Both the position numbers and the translations under genes were made by a program. This document shows, piece by piece, positions 9,457 through 18,974 of a DNA stretch of 64,000 bases. The first letter of the stretch is position 1. Each line of letters begins with the position of its first letter. The stretch comes from MFD09286-c1 sp963701015 (GTDB taxonomy: Bacteria > Bacteroidota > Bacteroidia > Bacteroidales > DTGW01): NCBI GenBank assembly GCA_963701015.1, contig OY969556.1, forward strand, positions 3,162,001-3,226,000, read 5' to 3'. The notes under the pieces are model-generated. The model did not search any database. It was given only the letters and a program-made list of their open reading frames with translations, and was not told the DNA's origin.

Positions 9457-10371
9457 TTATTTTTCAATTCTAATTTTAGCTGTATCAGGTAATCCGTAAT
9501 TTCCACTCAATATAATTCTATCGTTTGTTGAAAAAACCGGATCAATTATCTCAACTTTATTATTTTCCTCAATTCCCTTTTGAACAGAAATTTTAATTGC
9601 AATTGAATCATTGATTAATTTCATAACCCAAAAATCGGTTTGGGTTTCATTTGTCAGAACTGCATCTTTAGGCAATACCATTGCAACTCTTTTAGTGCTT
9701 TCAATTATACGCACCCTTGCAATTAAATTTTCAGGTAAAAATATTTCTTTCAAAGGTGTGATTACAAAATTTTCAATTTGAGAATTTATATCCATAATTG
9801 GAAGGCTCGAAACAATTTTTCCTGTAATTGTCAGGTTATCCGGTAATATAATATCACAGGTTGAACCAGACTTAATTATATTCCTTAGCTCAAATGGAAC
9901 ATCTAATATAAATACCAGGCTATTCTTGTCCGATATTTCTGCCAATTCATCGCCTTCCTGAACATAATCACCTTTTTGATGTGAAATAACACTGACTGTT
10001 CCGTTTTTAGAAGCTCTTACAGAAATCATCCCTTTAAATAATAAACTGGTATCATTTGCAGCATTTTTTTCTAATACAGACGCTTCTTTGGTAATTATTT
10101 TGAACAGAATTTGATTTCTGGAAATATTATCACCAACATTTATTTCAACATTTTCAATAATACCTGACATGCTTGAGCGAACTATATTTTTTTTATTTAT
10201 AGTAGTTGCATTTAATTCAATAGTTTTAGAAACTGGTTCAATACTAATTTGAGTAATAGTTACAGGTGTTATAGATTCAATATTATTTTCTGCCTCTTCA
10301 TTCACTCCGGTACATGCAAATAATGCCAAGGTAAATACGAAAACTGCAGTAATATATTTTATAAATTTCAT
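9457..10371 (-). CDS. RND efflux periplasmic adaptor subunit (membrane fusion protein), lipoprotein
   Basis: A 304-residue HlyD/AcrA-type adaptor that bridges the inner-membrane pump and the outer-membrane TolC channel. The signal sequence ends in a lipobox (LALFACTG, Cys about residue 20), so it should be lipid-anchored. The biotinyl-lipoyl-like half motifs are visible (SGIIENVEINVGDNI and KNGTVSVISHQKGDYV), followed by a beta-barrel and membrane-proximal domain. The coiled-coil hairpin between the lipoyl halves is very short, as in metal and small adaptors. It lies between the TolC gene (77 nt upstream) and the pump. Confidence 0.88.
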   Translation of the reverse strand: MKFIKYITAVFVFTLALFACTGVNEEAENNIESITPVTITQISIEPVSKTIELNATTINKKNIVRSSMSGIIENVEINVGDNISRNQILFKIITKEASVLEKNAANDTSLLFKGMISVRASKNGTVSVISHQKGDYVQEGDELAEISDKNSLVFILDVPFELRNIIKSGSTCDIILPDNLTITGKIVSSLPIMDINSQIENFVITPLKEIFLPENLIARVRIIESTKRVAMVLPKDAVLTNETQTDFWVMKLINDSIAIKISVQKGIEENNKVEIIDPVFSTNDRIILSGNYGLPDTAKIRIEK

Positions 10372-10448
10372 TTGCCTATATTTTAAATTTTACTGTACTC
10401 CTATACATTCATAGAACAGTTATTATATGCTTTCTATTGTTTGTACTA

Positions 10449-11681
10449 TTATTTTTGTAAATAATAATTCAACTCGTTTTTTATTTGCAGTTTCATTACA
10501 AGTGTTTGATTATAACTTCGGTTTATATCTATATAACTTCTTAAATTTGTTACAAATTCAACAATTGATATATTTCCTGCATTCAATTGCAATTTCGATA
10601 AACTTACCAAATCTTCAATAGTTTTCATTTGTTTGCTAAGTCTTTCTTCAATATCAATGGTACTAGCCAATTCATTATTTAATTCAACTACCTGAACCGA
10701 AAGTTGATTTTTGTTAAATTGAAGGTACGATTCTCTTGTATTTTCTGATATATCAAGTTTCTGATAATCAAGTTTTTTTTGTTTACCGTCATATATTGGA
10801 AAACTTAAACTAAACCCGGCACTAACGCCAAAATGTCGGTAAATGCTGGCCAGATCACTGCCCATAATACCGGCATCGGCAAACCAGCTTAATTTAGGTA
10901 TATAACGAATATCAACAGCTTTTCTTTCATTCGATATTCTTAAGCTATCAATTTTATATTGCTTGAGTAAAGGTGTTGTGAAAATGTTAAAGTCCGAATT
11001 TAGCTTAATTTCAGGCATTTCAAGACTTGAAATAGTATCAGAAATTCCGCATAATTGATTTAAGCCATTAAAATCTTTCTGATATTGAATTTTAAGTTGT
11101 TGCGATAATATATCCAGGTTTTGGGTTTCAATTAATAATGATAAATAATCAGACTGTTTATATATTCCTTGCTGAGCCAATTGCTTCATTATAGATAATT
11201 CTTCAGCAATTAATTTTTCAGCCTTTTTATTAAATGTTATATCAATATAATCTGCTAAGGCCAACAAATATTGAGATGTAACAATTTTTCTCAAATCGTT
11301 GATTGAAATTTTCCGGTTATTAACTACTGAAGATTTTTCGATATCAATTCCTTCATATTTATTGTTCAGTATTTTTTTATTGAAAACATTCTGTGAAACT
11401 CCTACCAATGAAGAAAATACTCCTCCATTGGTTATATTAAAATCATATCCAAAATTATTCCCATAAGGAGCGATGATTAGTTGTGTATTATAATTCACCT
11501 GAGGTCTTTGGCTGGCTATTACCATTAAACTATCAAGTGTTGCAGCATTGATTTGGTTTTGGTAATCCTTTAAGAGCGGGCTATTTTGCAATCCCTGATT
11601 GATAAAATAATCAAGACTTTGACAATATATACTATTTGACAAAAAAATTAAAATTAATATATTGTAAATATTCCTCTTCAA
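10449..11681 (-). CDS. TolC family outer membrane efflux protein
   Basis: A 410-residue outer-membrane factor predicted to form the exit duct of the RND pump. A signal peptide (YNILILIFLSNSIYCQ) is followed by two long helical repeats, the TolC coiled-coil architecture (QSLDYFINQGLQNSPLLKDYQNQINAA at the first helix, and SVQVVELNNELASTIDIEERL in the second half). The start codon is TTG at 11681; no better-placed ATG precedes the signal peptide. It is the first gene of the tripartite pump and may be read together with DUF1003 and YncE genes upstream (gap 66 nt). Confidence 0.88.
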   Translation of the reverse strand: MKRNIYNILILIFLSNSIYCQSLDYFINQGLQNSPLLKDYQNQINAATLDSLMVIASQRPQVNYNTQLIIAPYGNNFGYDFNITNGGVFSSLVGVSQNVFNKKILNNKYEGIDIEKSSVVNNRKISINDLRKIVTSQYLLALADYIDITFNKKAEKLIAEELSIMKQLAQQGIYKQSDYLSLLIETQNLDILSQQLKIQYQKDFNGLNQLCGISDTISSLEMPEIKLNSDFNIFTTPLLKQYKIDSLRISNERKAVDIRYIPKLSWFADAGIMGSDLASIYRHFGVSAGFSLSFPIYDGKQKKLDYQKLDISENTRESYLQFNKNQLSVQVVELNNELASTIDIEERLSKQMKTIEDLVSLSKLQLNAGNISIVEFVTNLRSYIDINRSYNQTLVMKLQIKNELNYYLQK

Positions 11682-11747
11682 TGCTCTATCTCTTATTTTA
11701 TTTGGTTTATATGAAACAATATTCGGGTAGATTCTTTTATAATAAAT

Positions 11748-12239
11748 TTATTTTTTTACATGTTTCAGTATTTCTGCTTGCATTTCGCTCATTTTAAAAT
11801 GATTTTCTTCTAATCGTTTTAAACGATTAATTATATCTTCAACTAAAATTTCGGCTTTTAAATTTACTTGATAATCTTGCTCCGATTGAATCCTGTCTTT
11901 TTTCTCTTGTCGGTTCTGGCTCATCATAATTACAGGTGCTTGGATAGCTGCAACACAAGATAAAACTAAGTTAAGTAATATAAAAGGATAAGGATCGAAC
12001 GGATGGGTAAATAGCATAATTGAATTGATTATTATCCATATAACCAAAACTGAAATGAATGATATAATAAATGCCCAACTACCGGCTACATCAGCAAGAC
12101 TATCGGCAATTTTGTCACCAAAACTCAATTTATCATTATGCAGTTGGTTAACGTTTATTGTATGGCGCAGAGATGCTAATTCTTCTATACTATCAATTTC
12201 ATCAACCGATTTTGGATATTCATTTGTATTTATTTCCAT
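11748..12239 (-). CDS. DUF1003 domain membrane protein
   Basis: A 163-residue protein with two transmembrane helices in the middle (WAFIISFISVLVIWIIINS and PYPFILLNLVLSCVAAIQAPVIM) followed by MSQNRQ and a basic coiled-coil tail, the hallmark of DUF1003. The N-terminal stretch FGDKIADSLADVAGSW also matches that family. The function is unknown; members are usually cytoplasmic-membrane proteins. It lies 66 nt upstream of the TolC gene and 78 nt downstream of the YncE-like gene, so it probably shares their transcript. Confidence 0.85.
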   Translation of the reverse strand: MEINTNEYPKSVDEIDSIEELASLRHTINVNQLHNDKLSFGDKIADSLADVAGSWAFIISFISVLVIWIIINSIMLFTHPFDPYPFILLNLVLSCVAAIQAPVIMMSQNRQEKKDRIQSEQDYQVNLKAEILVEDIINRLKRLEENHFKMSEMQAEILKHVKK

Positions 12240-12317
12240 TTTTTCTTCAATATTTATTTTTGAAATTAAAATTTCTTTGATGAATAACTTATAATAAATT
12301 ATGTATAAACCAAAAAA

Positions 12318-13340
12318 TTATTCAATTGGAACTATATCCAGTACTTCAAATGAATTGGGAATAATTTCAGGCCATCTTTTACCTTCAGGAATTGCACCAA
12401 ATTCTGCAGTTGGTGTATATATATGATGAGTTAACCTGTTCACCGCAATCGTTCTTGCGCCTTTTTGGGTAGGAATATTTTCGATTACGTTAAATGAATC
12501 CTTATTTTCTTCTTTAACAACTGTTATAGTTCCCTCTCCATTTGAGCTGTAGGCACATTTCAATTGCGGATCGAAAGCTACACCATCAACTCTTTCGCCA
12601 ATAGGTAATGAGGTTATAACTTTACCTGTTTCAGCATCTACAATAACCATTGTCTTATTTCCACATGCGCTAAATAACCGGTTGTTTTCTATATCAAATG
12701 CCAATCCAGTTGGTCCATCTCCAGGACTAATCGGCCATACATTCTCAACTTTTAAAGATGAAGTATTTATTTGGCAAATTTTACTTTCTTCTTCAAAGTT
12801 CACATATAACTTACCCTTTTCATTTGTAACCGCAAACTCAGGTTTACCATTTAAGTCAATTGTTGCAATAACCTTATTGGATTCGGCATCTATAACAGTT
12901 GAATTATTTGACCGTCCGTTAAAAGTAAAAACTTTGTTGCTAAATGGATCGTATAAAATTGCATCAGGATTTGCCCCTGTAACTTTAACCCTGGCAATGA
13001 CTTCAAGTGATGTTGCATTAAATATAGTAACCGATGAATCACGTCCATTACTAATAAAACCTTTATTTAATTTGTCAGCAATGGCAATTCCATGTACGCC
13101 ATTTAAGCCTTTAATGGTACCTATTAATTTTCCACTGTTTTCGTCAACCACCTGAACCATCATTCCATGCGAAACATAAAGATGTCCGGAAGCATCATCG
13201 GAATATAAATAATCCCAACCTGAATCGCCTTCGAGGTGAATTTTATTTATTATTTTATAACCCGAAGAGTGGTTTTCAGCTTGAATTGCAATTAGCAAAC
13301 TGCTTATTAATAAACCCGAAATAAATAATATTTTTTTCAT
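12318..13340 (-). CDS. Secreted YncE-like beta-propeller protein (YVTN repeats)
   Basis: A 340-residue periplasmic or exported propeller. A signal peptide (KKILFISGLLISSLLIAIQA) is followed by about seven 40-residue YVTN-type blades; examples are LYVSHGMMVQVVDENSGKLI, NKGFISNGRDSSVTIFNA, NKVFTFNGRSNNSTVIDAES and NRLFSACGNKTMVIVDAETG. Proteins of this class are often redox- or metal-related or serve as binding scaffolds, but no catalytic residue can be assigned. It is the first gene downstream of a good promoter (13413-13444), and the pump genes follow on the same strand. Confidence 0.85.
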   Translation of the reverse strand: MKKILFISGLLISSLLIAIQAENHSSGYKIINKIHLEGDSGWDYLYSDDASGHLYVSHGMMVQVVDENSGKLIGTIKGLNGVHGIAIADKLNKGFISNGRDSSVTIFNATSLEVIARVKVTGANPDAILYDPFSNKVFTFNGRSNNSTVIDAESNKVIATIDLNGKPEFAVTNEKGKLYVNFEEESKICQINTSSLKVENVWPISPGDGPTGLAFDIENNRLFSACGNKTMVIVDAETGKVITSLPIGERVDGVAFDPQLKCAYSSNGEGTITVVKEENKDSFNVIENIPTQKGARTIAVNRLTHHIYTPTAEFGAIPEGKRWPEIIPNSFEVLDIVPIE

Positions 13341-13688
13341 TCTTGCAAATTTTAAATTAATTAACTTAACATATTAACAAATTTATGTATATTTTCAATC
13401 GCTATAATTTTTCAAATATATACTTATGAAATGTTTATAACAATAGTTAAAATTACTATAAAATTAATTATTAAAGCTTTTACTTTGATATTATATTAGT
13501 ATTGTTGAAGTTATAAAAGTGAAATATGAAATTTAATGTATGTTAAAGTTATTTTTAGACGTGCTTTCGAACGAAATTTTTAGCATAATTTAAGTCTGTC
13601 CAATATAAAAAATATTTCTAAACCAATGTTTGCAGTAATCTTAAATGAACTTTCAAATAAAAAAATTAAAATCCAATATTCGAATATT
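13341..13688. other. Intergenic region between methyltransferase and YncE-like genes
   Basis: 348 nt, AT-rich, no ORF of note. It holds the promoter of the YncE-like gene at 13413-13444. The remainder (about 13450-13688, downstream of the methyltransferase on the minus strand) shows no GC-rich hairpin and no recognisable element. Confidence 0.5.
13413..13444 (-). promoter_or_regulatory. Promoter of the YncE-like gene (-33/-7 type)
   Basis: ATTG at 13441-13444 (-33) and a perfect TATATTTG at 13413-13420 (-7) on the minus strand, spaced by 20 nt. This predicts a leader of about 65 nt before the start at 13340. It is one of the best matches in the window to the Bacteroidota consensus. Confidence 0.6.
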
Positions 13689-14480
13689 CTAAATATATAT
13701 TTTATCAACCTTTACACTTTCGGGATTATTAAAATCAATATTCGATCCTTCATTGTTTAATCCTTTAAAAACAAATATTAAATTATGAAAAAATTGAATA
13801 GAAATAATATGTTTATCAAAATAAGATGGATTATAATTACTTATTAGAAGCTCCTCATAATTAATACTATCTGTTAAGTTTTTAAAATAATTCATAATAG
13901 TATTTGCGTTATTTAAATTTTCGCTGTTTCCACCATAATCAGGCCAATATGATGTTTGACAATCCTCAATAACATAAATGCCGCCATTTTTTAATTTAGG
14001 AAATAATATTTGAAATGTTTTAATTACATGCTCATTTATGTGGCTTCCATCATCAATAATTATATCAAGTTCACCAATTTGAGTTGTTATATTATTAAGT
14101 AAAATCTCATCAATCTGGCTTCCCTGAAATATTTTAATCCTATTTTCTTCAACAAATGTTTTATTATAAATATCTAACGAATAAATTTTCCCAAATGGGA
14201 AATATCTTTTCCACATCCTTAAAGAATTTCCACCTATATTAGGATAATGATAACCTCCTACTCCTATTTCAAATAGTTTAATTCGTTTGAACTTTAGTTT
14301 TCTAAAAATTGATTGATAATGTTTTATATAATAATGTTTACCACATTTGTCAGATTTATAAATTATTGCCAACATTTTAAGGCTATATCCAAAAGGTAGT
14401 GCAAGAATTCTTAAATAAATCCTTTTTACTAAATTATAGAACCTGAAATTGAAATATTTTTTTAATATTTTTTTGAACAT
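13689..14480 (-). CDS. Class I SAM-dependent methyltransferase, MycE/macrocin O-methyltransferase-like
   Basis: A 263-residue enzyme. The first 60 residues are basic and hydrophobic, followed by a Rossmann-type SAM-binding region: motif I FEIGVGG, the extension GGNSLRMWKRYFP, the acidic SLDIYNK at the end of strand 2, then IIIDDGSHINEHV and GGIYVIEDCQTSYWP. The run GGNSLRMWKRYFP ... DDGSH ... EDxQTSYWP is the pattern of MycE/TylE-type sugar O-methyltransferases, in which the Asp and His residues contribute to the metal-assisted active site. No macrolide genes are present, so the acceptor is more likely a surface polysaccharide sugar. It is flanked by long AT-rich gaps on both sides. Confidence 0.8.
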   Translation of the reverse strand: MFKKILKKYFNFRFYNLVKRIYLRILALPFGYSLKMLAIIYKSDKCGKHYYIKHYQSIFRKLKFKRIKLFEIGVGGYHYPNIGGNSLRMWKRYFPFGKIYSLDIYNKTFVEENRIKIFQGSQIDEILLNNITTQIGELDIIIDDGSHINEHVIKTFQILFPKLKNGGIYVIEDCQTSYWPDYGGNSENLNNANTIMNYFKNLTDSINYEELLISNYNPSYFDKHIISIQFFHNLIFVFKGLNNEGSNIDFNNPESVKVDKIYI

Positions 14481-14683
14481 ATATAGTAATTTATTTTTCG
14501 AAATAAACTAAACAAAAAAAAACAATGGATGAATAATTTATAAAATATATTGATGTATATTCCAAGATAGAATTGAAGAACCCTATTTTTATATTTATTA
14601 AAACAAATTTATTAGTTCAACTTTTACATTATTAACTTATAATACTGCGAATATTACTTAATTAGCTATTGAATATAAGTATT

Positions 14684-15136
14684 TTAAATAAATGTTTTTA
14701 CCAATAAAAAACCTATTCCAATAAGTAAATAAATTGATAAAAAAAATATAGTGAAAATACCGGTATATTGATAGTGCAATTTTAAATTTTTAAATGCCTT
14801 TGTTATTTCGTTTGAATCTCTGTTTTGAATTGCTCGTTTTGAACTTATTGAGAAGTTATACAAATAAAGTACCGGGAAAAAATAAATAATTGCCATTATA
14901 AAATATATGAATCCAAGTAAAATAAAAGGGAATTTGGAATTGATATGCCCAAATTTCGTAAATATACTTCCTGCAAAAATTCCTACTATCAGTAGTAATC
15001 CAATAACAATAAACCCTAAAATCGAAAAAAATGTAGTCCATTTTCTTATTTGGTCAAAGTAAAATAACGACTCATTTGATAATTCAATTTTTTCCTTGTT
15101 CTGCTCAATATCTGCCGTTTGAATATTTGTTTCCAT
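14684..15136 (-). CDS. DUF5362 family membrane protein
   Basis: A 150-residue protein with an acidic N-terminal tail and four predicted transmembrane segments (TFFSILGFIVIGLLLIVGIF, FPFILLGFIYFIMAIIYFFP, and a long C-terminal pair ending LIGIGFLLVKTFI). The middle pattern FFPVLYLYNFSISSKRAI followed by ITKAFKNLKLHYQYTGIFTI is typical of the Bacteroidota family DUF5362. The function is unknown. It starts 13 nt after the SDR gene stops, so the two are probably co-transcribed. Confidence 0.75.
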   Translation of the reverse strand: METNIQTADIEQNKEKIELSNESLFYFDQIRKWTTFFSILGFIVIGLLLIVGIFAGSIFTKFGHINSKFPFILLGFIYFIMAIIYFFPVLYLYNFSISSKRAIQNRDSNEITKAFKNLKLHYQYTGIFTIFFLSIYLLIGIGFLLVKTFI

Positions 15137-15149
15137 AATTTTTAATTTA

Positions 15150-16079
15150 TTAAATTTGCTGATAATATTTTAAATGTTCTGCAATTTTTTCGGTAGGATT
15201 GAATTCCAATCCAAAATCTTTGTTAATATCACTTACATCAAATAATACAGGTTGGTTGCTATAACCTTTATCTATAATGGTAATTCTGCTTTTTGACGAT
15301 GATAATTTTACGGCTTGTAAAGCAACGTCATTCCATAATACAAAATTTTTAGATAAGCCAAAATAAGTTTGTCGGTTCATTTCGGAATTAAGAATACTTA
15401 AATAAATTTTTGCTAAATCACCAGCCCATATAAATTGTGTTCCATCATTATTTGCAATTACAATTTCCTTTCCCAACTTAGCGTTTAAAGCAATATTCTT
15501 AAATCGATTGTCTGCCTGAGTTGATGAACCAATTAAAATAGGATTCCCAAAAGTATAACCGGGACGTACTATATTAACTTTCATCTTAGTTTCATATGAT
15601 ATTGCCATCATAAAATTTTCAGTTGCGGCTTTTGTTGCACCATAGTATGTAGCCGGTTTGTGAATATAATTAACAGGTATTAACTTAGTTTTATCATTAC
15701 GTTCATTTTCCGGAACCATATAAAAATAATCATCAACGGCTGTTGACGACGTATATATAAATTGTTTACATCCTGATTTTGCAGCAGCATCAGCCAAAAA
15801 TACCGATGCCGCGGTATCATTCTTTAACATATTATATGCACCCGGTTCGCCCCAAAATAGAGCAAGATGAATACAAGCATCATGTCCTTTTATCGAATCT
15901 TCTATTAGTTTATAATCGCCAATATTTCCTTCAATTATTGAAACATTTGGGTTATTTAACAATTCCGGAATTTTATTTTTATTTCGTGAAAGTATTGTAA
16001 CCTTATGTCCATGTTCAAGAAGTTTAACCAATATATACGATCCTATAAATCCAGTTCCTCCGGTTAAAAACACTTTCAT
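15150..16079 (-). CDS. NAD(P)-dependent epimerase/dehydratase (extended SDR)
   Basis: A 309-residue Rossmann-fold oxidoreductase. The N-terminal dinucleotide motif TGGTGFIGSY (residues 6-15) and the catalytic Tyr-Lys of YYGATKAATE with an upstream TSSTAVDD Ser/Thr are in the extended SDR order. A characteristic NIVRPGYTFG follows. The substrate is not predictable; relatives include nucleoside-diphosphate-sugar epimerases and flavanone-type reductases. It lies 104 nt downstream of prfB on the same strand and directly upstream of the DUF5362 gene. Confidence 0.85.
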   Translation of the reverse strand: MKVFLTGGTGFIGSYILVKLLEHGHKVTILSRNKNKIPELLNNPNVSIIEGNIGDYKLIEDSIKGHDACIHLALFWGEPGAYNMLKNDTAASVFLADAAAKSGCKQFIYTSSTAVDDYFYMVPENERNDKTKLIPVNYIHKPATYYGATKAATENFMMAISYETKMKVNIVRPGYTFGNPILIGSSTQADNRFKNIALNAKLGKEIVIANNDGTQFIWAGDLAKIYLSILNSEMNRQTYFGLSKNFVLWNDVALQAVKLSSSKSRITIIDKGYSNQPVLFDVSDINKDFGLEFNPTEKIAEHLKYYQQI

Positions 16080-16183
16080 ATAAATATATTATTTATATCA
16101 AACATATAAAATATTTGATGAATAGTAAGAAAATATAATGATAATTTTTTTAACTAAATAATTCTATTTTAAGCCTAATGTTA

Positions 16184-17267
16184 TCAACCGCCAGCCATTA
16201 AAAAAGCCTTGATAAAATCATCAAGATTTCCATCCAAAACATCCTGCGCATTAGAAGTTTCATGATCGGTCCGCAAGTCTTTAACAAGTTTATAGGGATG
16301 TAAAACATAATTTCGAATTTGAGACCCCCATTCTATTTTCAACTTTTTGCCTTCCTGTTCTGCTTGCTTTTCCCTGCGCTTTTGAAGTTCCAATTCATAT
16401 AACATTGATTTTAATATACGCAAAGCATTTTCTTTATTTTTTAATTGAGAACGATCTTCCTGGTTCTCTATTACAATTCCGGTGGGTGCATGATGTAGGC
16501 GTACCGCTGTTTCAACTTTATTCACGTTTTGTCCTCCTGCACCTGATGAACGATACGTGTCCCAAGTTATATCTGCAGGATTAATATTAATTTCTATAGT
16601 ATCATCAACCAAAGGAGAAACATATACAGATGCAAATGAAGTATGTCGTCGTGCATTCGAATCAAAAGGAGAAATACGTACTAACCGATGAACCCCATTT
16701 TCACCTTTCAAAAAACCATAGGCATAATCGCCTTCAATCTCAATAGTTACGGTCTTTATACCGGCTTCTTCCCCTTTAAGGAAATCAACTTCCTTCATTT
16801 TATAGTTGTGCCGTTCACCATAACGTAAATACATTCGCATTAGCATTGATGCCCAATCCTGACTTTCGGTACCGCCAGCTCCAGCATTAATTTTCAGTAT
16901 TGCCCCAAATTTATCTTCCTCATTGCGTAACATATTACGCGATTCAAGATCTTCAACTTGTTGAACCGAAATATTATATTGTTGTTCTAATTCAGTCTCA
17001 GTTGCTTCGCCTTCTTTTAAAAAATCGGAAATTACTATTAAATCATCAACTACTGATTTAACACTGTTGTAAGCATTTGTCCATTGTTTTATTGAAGCTA
17101 TTCTTTTTAGTTGTTTTTCAGCTTCTTTCGGATTGTCCCAAAAGCTAGGGTCATGAGTTTTTTGTTCTTCTTCTTCTATTTGAATTAGCTTATTTTCGAT
17201 GTCAAAGATACCTCCTAAGGGCTTCTTCTCGCTCTTTCAAATCCTTTATCTGTTCTGTTGTAATCAT
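16184..17267 (-). CDS. prfB: Peptide chain release factor 2, expressed by programmed +1 ribosomal frameshift
   Basis: Class I release factor that recognises UGA and UAA. Frame 0 begins at ATG 17267 and encodes 21 residues ending in RRYL before an in-frame TGA (17204-17202). A +1 shift at CTT-TGA-C joins it to the main frame (17203 to 16184), giving 360 residues, the usual RF2 length. The stop-codon anticodon-like SPF is at residues 199-201 and the peptidyl-hydrolysis GGQ at 244-246 (SSGAGGQN). The frame-0 prefix means the protein regulates its own level: low RF2 lets the ribosome pause at UGA and shift. A start at an internal Met (16933) would lose the first domain and is wrong. Confidence 0.96.
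17201..17216 (-). promoter_or_regulatory. prfB programmed +1 frameshift site
   Basis: On the minus strand: Shine-Dalgarno-like AGGAGG (17216-17211), TAT, slippery CTT (17207-17205), in-frame stop TGA (17204-17202), then C (17201). This matches the arrangement of the E. coli prfB site (AGGGGG-TAT-CTT-TGA-C). The internal SD pairs with 16S rRNA to promote slippage of the Leu tRNA into the +1 frame. All elements are intact. Confidence 0.95.
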
Positions 17268-17405
17268 ATTATAATGTTTTGAAGATGTAAATATAAATTA
17301 ATTTATAAATAGAATATTAAAATAATGAATTCCGCTTTGCTCCAGCATGGTTTTAGGTTAAATTAATTTTTAATCCTATATTTACTATACTAAATAATAT
17401 TTATA

Positions 17406-18008
17406 ATGAATTTATTAAAACTTTTGTTAATTATTTTAACAATTATAATTATTATTATATTCCCCATTTGGTGCGCAATTCAGGGATGGAGAAAAGGATA
17501 TAAATCCTGGGCAGTTATTACGGGAATTATTGCAATAATTCCATTGGCTGGCACTATAAGTGGAATATTACTATTTCTTGTTGCAAAACTATATCAACCA
17601 AATTATAATTTTTTGCCATCTCCCAGGGCTATAATAGGATTTGGTACAAAATTTTATTGTGCATCGGAAAGGAAAAGCGATCAATCATTTATTACAACAT
17701 TATGGTTTATTGCTTTTTATATACCAATATTTCCAATACAATCATATAGAATTATACGACTTGATTCCCCCGAAAAAAATAAAAATAATACACATCTTAC
17801 TGAATATAATTTTAAAGTAATTGATTATTTAAAATATCATCTAACTCAAATCTATAAAATGTACTCCTATATATTTTCCTTTTTGTTTATTTGTACAATT
17901 TGGTTAAAACTAAATTCAGGAGTAATTCATTATGCTTTTGGATATTTTTTTGTCATTCTTATAATAATATATTCTGGTATAGCATATTTTGTTTTTAGGG
18001 CAAAATAA
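17406..18008 (+). CDS. Hypothetical membrane protein (four TM segments)
   Basis: A 200-residue protein with predicted membrane helices near residues 3-22 and 35-58 and a C-terminal pair (YIFSFLFICTIWL and YFFVILIIIYSGIAYFV). The central motif GFGTKFYCASERKSDQSFITTLWFIAFYIPIFPIQSYRI resembles a recurrent but unnamed element seen in several bacterial membrane proteins (TxFYG ... TTxWF ... PxxPxxSYR); its role is unknown to me. It is divergent from prfB with 138 nt between, and convergent with the TPR gene (12 nt gap). Confidence 0.6.
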   Translation: MNLLKLLLIILTIIIIIIFPIWCAIQGWRKGYKSWAVITGIIAIIPLAGTISGILLFLVAKLYQPNYNFLPSPRAIIGFGTKFYCASERKSDQSFITTLWFIAFYIPIFPIQSYRIIRLDSPEKNKNNTHLTEYNFKVIDYLKYHLTQIYKMYSYIFSFLFICTIWLKLNSGVIHYAFGYFFVILIIIYSGIAYFVFRAK

Positions 18009-18020
18009 TCTGTTCTACAT

Positions 18021-18974
18021 TTAAGGTAAGTTTTTTTCAAGAAATTTGGCAAATTCAGCTAATTTTTTCGAATTTGATTTAATCCATATTTTATTATAAG
18101 GTGAACCAAAACATCGAATTACATAATGACTAAATACATCTATCAAATTTTCATTTGATAATGACTTATAAAAATTTACATATACCTCTGGTTTAATATC
18201 TTTCATTGAAATCAGATAAGAATCAATATCATCAGACAAGGCATCAATTTCTACATTTTTATATAAATCAAAATCGTCTCTATGCGGAAAATAATAATAT
18301 AGAATATGATCAACAGTATAAATTGTAAGCCTTTTATCGAAAAATGGAATATTAATTCGTTCAGGTTGATGATGCAAATAATTTATAATAAAGGCAATAG
18401 CTCTTTTTGAGCGTAATGTATCGTTATCAAGCATTAAGCCAAAAAGAAAAGCTGCAACACAGGCTTTGTCGTTGCTATTTTCAAACAGAGTGCAACCATA
18501 TAAATAATGTGCAGGAACAAATAATGGTTGAAGTATGATAACTTTCTCTAATGCTTTGATTGATTTTTCGTGTTCCCTGTATTTATAACAACTTATAGCA
18601 TATTCGTACCATAGCTGATAATTATTGGGATATAACTTTAAAGCTTTTTGAAATTCATTTATTGCCTGGTCAATTCTGCCTAAACGATCAAGTGTGCTGG
18701 CATGTATGAGAAAGCTTTCAGCCTGAAATTCGTTAACTTGTTTTAAGTTCTTTTTGCTATATTTTAATGATTCTTTAAATAAACCTTTTTGGTATAACGC
18801 TGATGCTATTCCCAAGTTGGCATAACATGATTTTTTATCATGCATTAATATTGAATTATAATAATATATTGAAGAATCGGACGAAAGGGTATCAAAAGGT
18901 GCCTTTTTTTGACTATATAAATTTGAAAAACTATATATGCCAATTAGAATAAAAAGTAACCAGTTTCGAATCAT
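18021..18974 (-). CDS. Secreted or membrane-anchored TPR-repeat protein
   Basis: The start at 18974 (MIRNWLLFILIGIYSF) gives a good signal peptide ending near NLYSQ; an in-frame start 7 codons upstream only adds residues before it. At least four TPR-like units follow (CYANLGIASALYQKGLFKES, AESFLIHASTLDRLGRIDQA, YQLWYEYAISCYKYREHEKS, FVPAHYLYGCTLFENSNDKA). The C-terminal third has no recognised domain. TPR proteins scaffold protein complexes; the partner is unknown. It is not linked in an operon to neighbours. Confidence 0.7.
   Translation of the reverse strand: MIRNWLLFILIGIYSFSNLYSQKKAPFDTLSSDSSIYYYNSILMHDKKSCYANLGIASALYQKGLFKESLKYSKKNLKQVNEFQAESFLIHASTLDRLGRIDQAINEFQKALKLYPNNYQLWYEYAISCYKYREHEKSIKALEKVIILQPLFVPAHYLYGCTLFENSNDKACVAAFLFGLMLDNDTLRSKRAIAFIINYLHHQPERINIPFFDKRLTIYTVDHILYYYFPHRDDFDLYKNVEIDALSDDIDSYLISMKDIKPEVYVNFYKSLSNENLIDVFSHYVIRCFGSPYNKIWIKSNSKKLAEFAKFLEKNLP

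Noticed and set aside
12682..13155. Plus-strand ORF of 157 codons
   Set aside because: It is antisense to the YncE-like propeller; composition follows the complement strand.
16184..16933. A short 249-aa RF2 reading starting at an internal Met
   Set aside because: The frame is open upstream to the frameshift site and the full 360-aa RF2 is restored by it.
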